Below are positions 1 to 5,187 of a DNA stretch of 8,869 nucleotides, piece by piece (the first letter of the stretch is position 1; every line of letters begins with the position of its first letter). The stretch comes from Clostridiales bacterium. GTDB taxonomy: Bacteria > Bacillota > Clostridia > Oscillospirales > Oscillospiraceae. The position numbers and the translations under genes are program-made. The stretch covers positions 1 through 8,869 of the forward strand of contig JAHZBA010000058.1 of assembly GCA_019423635.1 (NCBI GenBank), read 5' to 3'. The notes below the pieces were generated by a model that saw only the letters and a program-made list of their open reading frames with translations, did not search any database and was not told the origin of the DNA.

Positions 1-734
1 GCGCCCTTTGCCAGGGGTTGGGAAATCACAGGGATTTCCACATTCCATTACTCATCCCACACGGGGTCCGGGTTCAGCTGCGTCCAGTTCTCCATCAGCT
101 GGCCCTCCGTCCGCCGGGTGTAGTCATGGGAGTTGGTGGCTTCCTCCACCACGTAGTAGTTCGGGTCCGTCACAGGGACGTCGCTCCACTTGGCCGCGTT
201 CTCCAGCAGGCCCTGCTCATCCACGTGCCGCTCCAGCACGTTGTTGATGAAGTCCATCACCTCCACACGGGTGATGTTCTCCAGGGGACGGAACTTGCCG
301 CCGTTGCCGGTGATCCAGCCCCGATCCGCCGCGAAGGCGATCAGGTCGCGGGCCCAGTAGTCCTCAGCCACATCCGTGAAGGGGTTGTTCAGACCAGGCA
401 CGACGTTGTCGAACCGGGCCGCGATGGCCGCGAACTGGGCGCGGGTGATATACGCGTTGGGACGGAAGGTACCGTCACTGAAGCCGGTGATGATGCCGGC
501 GTTCGTCAGCGTGGAGATCGCCTTGTTGGCCCAGTAATCATTGGTCACGTCCGTGAAGTCGTTGGTCTCCTGGAAGTAGATGACCCGGGAGGTCTCGTCC
601 AGCAGGCGGTAGAAGATGGTCGCCACCTGGGCGCGGGTAATGGGGTTGTTGGGACGGACCGTGCCATCCTGATAGCCCTTGATGTAGGCGAAGTGGTCCG
701 TCTTGTTCAGCTGCAGATCACCGGCCAGAGGCAC
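1..734. repeat. Direct repeat, copy 1: SLH-module cassette and 3' flank
   Basis: This segment matches 8079-8812 at a constant offset of 8078 with no net indel. By reading both copies side by side, 1-29 are identical, 30-42 differ at about 6 of 13 positions, and 43-734 are identical over 692 bases. Identity ends abruptly at 735, inside the Gly/Pro/Thr linker codons. It covers the 3' end of the surface-protein gene (three SLH domains, C-terminal tail, stop codon) and the downstream flank. Bases 1-6 equal part of the right arm of the hairpin seen at 8053-8084, so the repeat and a matching terminator probably continue left of the window. Confidence 0.95.
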
Positions 735-3700
735 TTCCGTATCGCCAATGGTGGTGGTATTGCCGGGGTTGGTGGGGTTCGTGCCGGGACGGCCGCCGCC
801 GCCACCGCCGCCACCGCCAGGCGTGGTTCCGCCGCCGCCGGTGGAGGAGTAGGTCACGGTAATCAGCAGATCCGTGCTCCCCATAACACCGCTCACCGCG
901 GCGCGGTTGGGACTATAGCCGCTGATGGAGGGAGAGGTGATGGAATAGCTGGCGCCCTCTGTCAGCGTCCGGGTTACCGCCGCGGCGGCCTGGGTGCCGT
1001 TGGTGTACTGATAGCGCACCGTCAGGGTGTGGGTCCGCGGCGCTTGGGTGCGGGTCAGCTGCGGGGTCTCCACGGAGTTGACCTGGGTATCGTCACTGCT
1101 CAGCACCGCGTTGCCGCCGTTCACATCCAGTGTGCCGTAGGCATTGGGGGTCATGCGGTAGGTCAGGGTATGCCGGGTGAAGGGCATACCGGTGATGGTC
1201 CAGGTAATGGTCCGGCCGTCTGCACTGAGAACCGCCTCGCCGCCGCCGTCACTGACCTGGAGATCGGTGACATTGCTGAAATTCGCACCTACGGGGATCG
1301 TCACCGTGTAGTTGCCGCCATTGGCCGCGCTCATGGCGGCGTTCACGGACTCGCTGAACTCCTTCGTATTGGTTGCCTCGAAGAACAGCCCATCCGAGCA
1401 CACCGCCTCCATGGCGGCCACGGCGCCCTCGTGCTCTTTCGCACTGACGGAATGCAGCACGCCGTAGATGTCGATGCCAAGGGCCTCAATCTCAGCGGCC
1501 ATTCCGGCAATCTTCTCACGGTAAGCAGGCAGCGTCCCCTGCGTCAGCTGCGTCGTGCCGTCAATCACAGGCTGGCCGTCGGACATGAAGATCACGGCAG
1601 TGTTCCGGTTCTTGTTGCCCTGTGCCAGCTGGAGGACATTGTTCAGGCCCAGGCCGTAATCGGTGTTCTCATTCAGGGGAACCAGAGCCTTTATCTCAGC
1701 CATGACGGCATCCTTGTCCGTATCAAAGGGAATCACCTGGCTGGTCCCCTGGGTCTGGATCGTGACGCCGTCCGGAGCGAGCACCGTTCCGCCGAAGGTG
1801 ACGATTGCCACCTGGCAGTCATAGCCCGGCGTCGTCAGCAGCTTCTCCGTCATGTCCAGCATCTTGGACTGCATGTCATAGAAGCGGGCGTTCCGGTCCT
1901 CCCGGTTGCCCAGCTGCGCCATGGAGGCCGACAGATCCACCACAAAGATATAGTCCATCTGCTGCTTTGCGGTGTAATAGGCATCTGTCTTGACCTCCGC
2001 CACGCTGGAGGCCGCGTCCGTCCAGCGGGCCTGCTCCATCAGCTGGGTTCCGTGGTCGTAGGTATTCCAGTTCTCGCTCTTGCCGACCCTGCTGTTCCAA
2101 CCGGCCTCGGGGGTCAGCTCCACAATGGTCTCGGCCTCGTCCAGGGAAAACTTGCCGTCCAGGATGGCCTGCACACGGTCCATGACATCCGCGTAATTGT
2201 CCCCGTTGAAGCCCATCTTGGTCAGGTCGGCTACCGTCAGACCCTTCAGGCTGGAGCATCCGAAGAAGGCAAAGCCGTCAATCAGACCGACGGTATCCAG
2301 ACCCGTGATCGTCTCCAGCTGGTCGCAGCCCCAGAAGGCGTTCCGGTTGATGATCTCCACGCCGTTCATCGCGACGCTTTTCAGCGCTGTGGCCTCAAAG
2401 ACGAAGGGGTACAGACTTCCCACGTTGGTCAAGTCGGCGTGTTCCAGGGCAAAGCACTGGAAGAAAGCGTCCTGTCCGACAATCTCAACATTCTCCAGGG
2501 AGACGGTCTTCAGGTTTTCACAGCGCTGGAAGGCATAGTTGCTGATGGTCTTCACGTTCTTCACGCGCAGACTCTCAGGTCCGTTCTCATACCAGTATTC
2601 GCCGTTTTCACCCCATATTCCGGAGATGATGCACATGCCGATCTGATCCACATTTTCCAGCGTAATCTCTTTCAGAGACTCACTTCCATAGAAGCTATAA
2701 TCGCCAATAGCGTCCACATCTTCAATGGAAATCTTCTGTACACCTGTGAAGCAAAAGGCCCAAGGTTCAATTGCTTCCACATTTGTGATCTTAAGATCCT
2801 TCAGCGCAGAGCAGCCTTCAAATGCGTAACTCTCAATGCGGTTCACACCGTCAATGTGAGCCTTGCCCTCCTCCTGGCCGATGGTTTTCAGCTGCGTACA
2901 GTTGCTGAACGCATCCTCTCCAATCGTCTCCAGGGATTCAGGCAGCACAACGCTCTCCAGCGCCGCACACATCAGAAAAGCATTTGCGCCAATGCTGCGC
3001 ACGCCCTCCGGCAAGACAACCTTTTTCAGACCGCGCATGCCCTCAAAGGCATACTCGCCGATTTCGGTCATCGCCGGTGAAATCGTGATTTCCTCGAGCT
3101 TATTGGCGCCTGAAAAAGCGCTCTTGCCGACGCTGGTCACATGCTCCAGATTGATGCTCCGCAAATTGCTGCAGGAATAGAATGCCTTCTCTTCAATCCG
3201 GGTAAGGGTGCTGGGCAGTACGACTTCTTTCAGGGTATTCATGCAGTTATGATGGGAGAACACCTTCTTGCCAATCCCGGTGACGCCCTCTGCAAAAATC
3301 ACCTTTTCGATGGCGCCGTACCCGAGGGTTTCAAAGGACGCCTCTTCCCCATTCAAAAGGAAGCTTCCGGTGAACTCCCCCTTGCCGTAAATCTTGTAGG
3401 TGTACGTGGCTTCCTTTTCCGCAACAAAGACGCCCTCCTCATCGGAACCCAGCGCGAACTTTACGGTATCTTCCGCGCCGCATACCTTGCAGGTCCGGAC
3501 CTTTTCGCCCAGCTCCTCCGCGGTAGCCTCCTTGGTCACGGTCCACTCCGTCCAGGTGTGGGGCAGCGGCATCATCGACCCGGAGCCCTTTTCCCCGCAC
3601 ACGGAGCAGACGCGCTCCTGGCGGCCAAACTTGGCGCAGGTGGGTTCCTCGACGGTATACCACTCGCCCCAGGTATGCTTCTGGCACCTGGGCGTACCCG

Positions 3701-4226
3701 TGCACTGCTCCAGATCCGCGCCCTCTGCGCCGCACACGGGGCAGTCCGCATTGACCTGATCCGCCGTGCACTGCGTCCTGCAGGTGCACGTCTCCGGGTC
3801 GGGGATGGAATTTTGGCTGCAAATCTCACACACGAATTCGCAGTCATGGCCCGCAACCGCCTTCACGTAGCCGCACTCATCATCGTGCGCATGGGTGCAG
3901 GAGCTGCCTTCCACCGCCGCCTGATAGGCACAGTCTTCGGCGTGGTCAATGACGCCGTCCCCTTCGGTGTCCGTGCAATCCTTATCGCAGGGGACCTCGT
4001 CTTTTGCCTCCGCATAGCCGCAGGCGGTATCGTGCACGTGGGTGCACGATACCCCATCCACCGCCTCCACGTAGCCGCAGTCGTCCGTGTGCTCCGTGTG
4101 ATGCTCGCAGGGACCGCCGGTGTAGCCCTCCGCCGCCGACACGGGCAGCTGGAGCAGCCCCACACACATCGTCAGAGCCAGGAACAGGGAAAAACCGCGC
4201 TTGCAGGGGATCTTGTGTTTCCTCAT
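48..4226 (-). CDS. Secreted SLH-anchored surface protein with Cys/His repeats, BspA-type LRR, vWA and MucBP-like domains
   Basis: The 1392-residue product is probably a cell-surface adhesin held non-covalently on the wall polysaccharide. Domains in order: signal peptide 1-32 (basic start, hydrophobic core, cleavage after VSA); Cys/His-rich module about 37-255, including repeats of the type C-x-H-x-H-D-x-x-C-G-Y, an EF-hand-like loop at 86-97 and CxxCG pairs at 162, 207 and 246; BspA-type leucine-rich repeats about 300-670 (recurring I-x-x-x-A-F-x-x-C/G-x-x-L-x-x-I); vWA domain about 755-965 with MIDAS residues D764-x-S766-x-S768, T855 and D883; a beta-rich stretch 970-1060; a MucBP-like domain about 1065-1127; a Gly-rich linker 1129-1150; three SLH domains about 1173-1213, 1222-1270 and 1283-1331 (ITRAQ motifs in the first two); and a 60-residue tail. 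There is no LPxTG motif. The start is supported by an AGGAAG site 8 bases upstream. The gene lies behind three tandem GEMM-I aptamers. Ligand specificity cannot be read from the sequence. Confidence 0.95.
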   Translation of the reverse strand: MRKHKIPCKRGFSLFLALTMCVGLLQLPVSAAEGYTGGPCEHHTEHTDDCGYVEAVDGVSCTHVHDTACGYAEAKDEVPCDKDCTDTEGDGVIDHAEDCAYQAAVEGSSCTHAHDDECGYVKAVAGHDCEFVCEICSQNSIPDPETCTCRTQCTADQVNADCPVCGAEGADLEQCTGTPRCQKHTWGEWYTVEEPTCAKFGRQERVCSVCGEKGSGSMMPLPHTWTEWTVTKEATAEELGEKVRTCKVCGAEDTVKFALGSDEEGVFVAEKEATYTYKIYGKGEFTGSFLLNGEEASFETLGYGAIEKVIFAEGVTGIGKKVFSHHNCMNTLKEVVLPSTLTRIEEKAFYSCSNLRSINLEHVTSVGKSAFSGANKLEEITISPAMTEIGEYAFEGMRGLKKVVLPEGVRSIGANAFLMCAALESVVLPESLETIGEDAFSNCTQLKTIGQEEGKAHIDGVNRIESYAFEGCSALKDLKITNVEAIEPWAFCFTGVQKISIEDVDAIGDYSFYGSESLKEITLENVDQIGMCIISGIWGENGEYWYENGPESLRVKNVKTISNYAFQRCENLKTVSLENVEIVGQDAFFQCFALEHADLTNVGSLYPFVFEATALKSVAMNGVEIINRNAFWGCDQLETITGLDTVGLIDGFAFFGCSSLKGLTVADLTKMGFNGDNYADVMDRVQAILDGKFSLDEAETIVELTPEAGWNSRVGKSENWNTYDHGTQLMEQARWTDAASSVAEVKTDAYYTAKQQMDYIFVVDLSASMAQLGNREDRNARFYDMQSKMLDMTEKLLTTPGYDCQVAIVTFGGTVLAPDGVTIQTQGTSQVIPFDTDKDAVMAEIKALVPLNENTDYGLGLNNVLQLAQGNKNRNTAVIFMSDGQPVIDGTTQLTQGTLPAYREKIAGMAAEIEALGIDIYGVLHSVSAKEHEGAVAAMEAVCSDGLFFEATNTKEFSESVNAAMSAANGGNYTVTIPVGANFSNVTDLQVSDGGGEAVLSADGRTITWTITGMPFTRHTLTYRMTPNAYGTLDVNGGNAVLSSDDTQVNSVETPQLTRTQAPRTHTLTVRYQYTNGTQAAAAVTRTLTEGASYSITSPSISGYSPNRAAVSGVMGSTDLLITVTYSSTGGGGTTPGGGGGGGGGRPGTNPTNPGNTTTIGDTEVPLAGDLQLNKTDHFAYIKGYQDGTVRPNNPITRAQVATIFYRLLDETSRVIYFQETNDFTDVTNDYWANKAISTLTNAGIITGFSDGTFRPNAYITRAQFAAIAARFDNVVPGLNNPFTDVAEDYWARDLIAFAADRGWITGNGGKFRPLENITRVEVMDFINNVLERHVDEQGLLENAAKWSDVPVTDPNYYVVEEATNSHDYTRRTEGQLMENWTQLNPDPVWDE
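792..842. repeat. GGN-triplet tract encoding the Gly-rich linker
   Basis: Two runs of GCC/ACC triplets on the plus strand (792-820 and 831-842) encode consecutive glycines on the minus strand, residues about 1130-1145 of the large surface protein. The tract joins the MucBP-like domain to the SLH module and ends about 57 bases from the point where the two SLH genes lose identity. Slippage here would change linker length in frame. Confidence 0.7.
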
Positions 4227-4233
4227 TCAATCT

Positions 4234-4239
4234 CTTCCT
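4234..4239 (-). promoter_or_regulatory. Ribosome binding site of the large surface-protein gene
   Basis: The minus strand reads AGGAAG about 8 bases before the ATG at 4226-4224. Just upstream, CTTTGC (4266-4261) and GCAAAG (4247-4242) can form a perfect 6-bp hairpin. In a second register TCCTTT (4268-4263) can pair with AAAGGA (4241-4236), which would cover the ribosome site. The second pairing partner directly follows the last GEMM aptamer, so translational control by the riboswitch is plausible. The function is inferred; the complementarity is seen. Confidence 0.7.
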
Positions 4240-4271
4240 TTCTTTGCTGTATATTCGGGTGCAAAGGACCC

Positions 4272-4370
4272 GGCGGCCGGGCTGGCATAGCGCTTTCCCC
4301 GCATTGGTCTGCGGAATCCAGCACCTTAGCCCCCATTGCTTTGCGTCCCGTCATTTCTGGCGGTTTGCTG
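4272..4370 (-). ncRNA. GEMM-I cyclic-dinucleotide riboswitch aptamer A (gene-proximal)
   Basis: The minus strand carries the GEMM-I core: GCAAACC (4368-4362), a GAAA-capped stem with one C-A mismatch, GGGACGCAAAGC (4349-4338), then CTAAGG (4329-4324) and CTATG (4291-4287), the halves of the tetraloop receptor, followed by AGCCCGGCCGCC. The adenine equivalent to Vc2 A47 and the cytosine equivalent to C92 are present. The base in the place of G20, which contacts the ligand, is A (4369) instead of G. In the family that change allows recognition of cyclic AMP-GMP. The closing P1 helix is weak by eye. The aptamer ends about 45 bases before the surface-protein ATG, with no U-tract terminator in between, so control of translation is the simplest model. 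Confidence 0.88.
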
Positions 4371-4374
4371 ATAC

Positions 4375-4408
4375 GGGAAACGCCGCGGAACTCCGGTATG
4401 CGTTTCCC
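4375..4408 (-). other. Nine-base-pair hairpin between aptamers B and A
   Basis: GGGAAACGC (4375-4383) and GCGTTTCCC (4400-4408) are perfect inverted repeats around a 16-base loop, which itself contains CGGA/TCCG complementarity. On the leader RNA the hairpin sits about 5 bases upstream of aptamer A. It has no following U-run, so it is not a standard intrinsic terminator. It may space the aptamers or belong to aptamer B's expression platform. Confidence 0.6.
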
Positions 4409-4442
4409 ATGAAGCCGGCCACACGGGTGCGGCGGCCTCAAT

Positions 4443-4603
4443 AATCAGCAGCTGGGCTGTCATCTCTTTTCCCGGCGGAGAAGGCGGACTGCGTTCTCGC
4501 ATGAGAACGCACCGCAGGGGAATTCCCCTGCCGCCTGAGTTTTGCCGGATCAAAGAATTAGACCCCTAGCTTTGCGTCCCGCGGTTTCCCGCGGTTTGCC
4601 TTT
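4443..4603 (-). ncRNA. GEMM-I riboswitch aptamer B (middle), with enlarged second stem
   Basis: The minus strand reads GGCAAA (4600-4595), then CCGCGG-GAAA-CCGCGG, a perfect 6-bp stem with a GNRA loop, then GACGCAAAGC (4578-4569) and GGGGTCTAA (4566-4558). The 3' part is AGCCCAGCTGCTGATTA near 4459-4442. The ligand-contact G (G20 equivalent, 4600), A47 and C92 equivalents are present. Between CTAA and AGCC lie about 100 bases instead of the roughly 40-50 seen in copies A and C. The extra sequence folds on itself (see 4465-4557), so it looks like an extension of stem P3. The receptor half is GATG instead of TATG, a possible weakening of the tetraloop contact. Confidence 0.85.
4465..4557 (-). 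other. Structured insertion in stem P3 of aptamer B
   Basis: On the leader RNA, CCGGC pairs with GCCGG at the base and GGCGG with CCGCC above it. Two hairpins lie inside: an inverted repeat GCAGGGG-AATT-CCCCTGC (4514-4531) and GCGTTCTC/GAGAACGC with a 4-base loop (4491-4510). All complementarity is visible by eye. It makes the P3 arm of this aptamer much longer than in its two neighbours. Confidence 0.6.
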
Positions 4604-4608
4604 TCTAA

Positions 4609-4701
4609 TCAGCAGCCAGGCTGACATAGCGTCTGCCTCTTTCTGGCAGTGCCTTAGCCCCTTTGGCTTTGCGTCCCACAGTTTCCCGTGGTTTGCCGGA
4701 A
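4609..4701 (-). ncRNA. GEMM-I riboswitch aptamer C (promoter-proximal)
   Basis: This is the most canonical of the three copies. The minus strand reads GGCAAA (4697-4692), CCACGG-GAAA-CTGTGG (6-bp stem with a GNRA loop), GACGCAAAGCC (4675-4665), GGGGCTAAGGC (4661-4651), a short internal stem, GCTATG (4630-4625), and AGCCTGGCTGCTGATTAG. This lines up base for base with the conserved parts of the Vibrio cholerae Vc2 aptamer, including G20 (4697), A47 and C92 (4612) equivalents, so cyclic-di-GMP is the expected ligand. Only about 11 bases separate its C92 position from the G20 position of aptamer B, so the two aptamers abut and have little room for separate P1 helices. Confidence 0.92.
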
Positions 4702-4742
4702 GTCATCGTGCTGTGCGCGGTCCGCTCTGTCCGTGCCCTTCT

Positions 4743-4774
4743 CCCCGCCGTCTCCGATGGACAAGCCGGCGGGG
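4743..4774 (-). other. GC-rich 8-bp hairpin in the riboswitch leader
   Basis: CCCCGCCG (4743-4750) and CGGCGGGG (4767-4774) are perfect inverted repeats around a 16-base loop that contains a small TCC/GGA stem. It lies about 45 bases upstream of aptamer C on the leader RNA. No U-run follows, so a terminator role is not supported. Confidence 0.55.
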
Positions 4775-4859
4775 CCGCTTCCACGGCGGCATCCCCTGAC
4801 TCCGCATTTCCTCTCACCTCCTCTCCGCTCCGAACACTCCTCCGGGCGGGTCTGTTATT

Positions 4860-4996
4860 CCAAAGGCGGCGGGAGATTCTCTCCCGTGCCGTTTGGACGC
4901 TTCCGCAAAAGGCCCCATACAGGAACCCAGGAGACCGGCCGCGGCCCTGTCCCCTGGCGGTAATCCTATAAGCGCTGCCGATCTCCGGGCCCTTTG
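4860..4996 (-). other. Strongly structured, unassigned leader RNA upstream of the riboswitches
   Basis: Several long complementary segments lie between the promoter and aptamer C. A 37-base hairpin (4860-4896) stacks CCAAA/TTTGG, CGGC/GCCG and GGGAGA/TCTCCC under a 3-base loop. Further upstream CCAGGGGAC pairs with GTCTCCTGG (one G-U pair), flanked by AGGA/TCCT and by CAAAGG-CCC with GGG-CCTTTTG. A bulge GCGCTT can also pair with AAGCGT outside that stem, a possible pseudoknot. I do not recognise a known riboswitch class: no T-box, cobalamin, glycine or SAM signature was seen. It may be an extra sensor, a small RNA or just a folded leader. Confidence 0.5.
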
Positions 4997-5013
4997 TCTA
5001 TCATATTTCCTTG

Positions 5014-5041
5014 ATTATAGCACAGTCCCGGAGAAATTCAA
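5014..5041 (-). promoter_or_regulatory. Sigma-A-type promoter for the riboswitch leader and surface-protein gene
   Basis: On the minus strand TTGAAT (5041-5036), a 16-base spacer and TATAAT (5019-5014) form a promoter with a perfect -10 box and an extended -10 TG (TGC-TATAAT). Transcription would start near 5007, giving a leader of about 780 bases that contains the folded region and all three GEMM-I aptamers before the ATG at 4226. A second -10-like TATGAT (5005-5000) lacks a convincing -35. Confidence 0.7.
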
Positions 5042-5121
5042 GAGTCCCGATACAATTCCTCATGATTCTGGAAGAGTCCGATGGGGAGCAGGTTTCTCCC
5101 CTGGCCCTTTTTCGGAAATTG

Positions 5122-5130
5122 TGGTATGAT
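5122..5130 (+). promoter_or_regulatory. Extended -10 promoter for rpoN
   Basis: TGG-TATGAT (5122-5130) is an extended -10 element 58 bases before the rpoN start. No good -35 hexamer is seen at 16-18 bases, which is usual for extended -10 promoters. Transcription would begin near 5137. It is divergent from, and about 100 bases away from, the promoter of the riboswitch leader, so the two could influence each other. Confidence 0.5.
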
Positions 5131-5150
5131 AGGAGAAAGCACGCGGAAAC

Positions 5151-5169
5151 CGCGGCACCTGGTGCCGCG
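5151..5169 (+). other. Hairpin beside the rpoN ribosome binding site
   Basis: CGCGGCA and TGCCGCG form a perfect 7-bp stem with a 5-base loop that ends 2-3 bases before the Shine-Dalgarno sequence of rpoN. It could stabilise the short leader or limit ribosome access. The role is not shown by the sequence. Confidence 0.45.
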
Positions 5170-5171
5170 CC

Positions 5172-5180
5172 GGAAGGAGG
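5172..5180 (+). promoter_or_regulatory. Ribosome binding site of rpoN
   Basis: GGAAGGAGG lies 7 bases before the ATG at 5188. This strong site decides the start: the frame stays open upstream to 5011, but the extra 59 residues have no such site, overlap the promoter and lack similarity to sigma-54. Confidence 0.85.
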
Positions 5181-5187
5181 CGCTGCG

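Noticed and set aside
18..3080. Very long plus-strand open frame (1020 codons) opposite the surface-protein gene, and another at 3141-4412
   Set aside because: They lack ribosome sites and recognisable domains, and lie antisense to a protein with clear signal peptide, LRR, vWA and SLH domains. GC-rich codon use suppresses stop codons on the opposite strand.
3683..3697. TGGCAC sites (here and near 7171) as sigma-54 -24 elements
   Set aside because: Neither has a TTGC -12 element at the required spacing, and both lie inside coding sequence.
4703..4807. Minus-strand 34-codon open frame in the leader, with AGGAGG 9 bases before its ATG, ending just upstream of aptamer C
   Set aside because: The spacing is good and a leader peptide is possible, but the product is an Arg/Gly/Pro-rich low-complexity chain that overlaps the 4743-4774 hairpin; no evidence separates it from chance in GC-rich DNA. 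Ribosome profiling would decide.
4605..4817. Minus-strand 70-codon frame starting at GTG 4817 and running through aptamer C
   Set aside because: The ribosome-like sequence touches the start codon with no spacing, and the frame is explained by the riboswitch sequence.
4702..5007. T-box, cobalamin, glycine, SAM or 6S RNA identity for the folded leader
   Set aside because: No T-box sequence, B12 box or other class-defining core was found, and the fold does not clearly form a single rod with a central bubble; left as unassigned.
5083..5112. GGGGAG/CTCCCC hairpin followed by a 5-T run on the plus strand
   Set aside because: It looks like a weak terminator, but no plus-strand gene lies upstream and it sits just before the rpoN -10 box; the T-run starts 5 bases after the stem.
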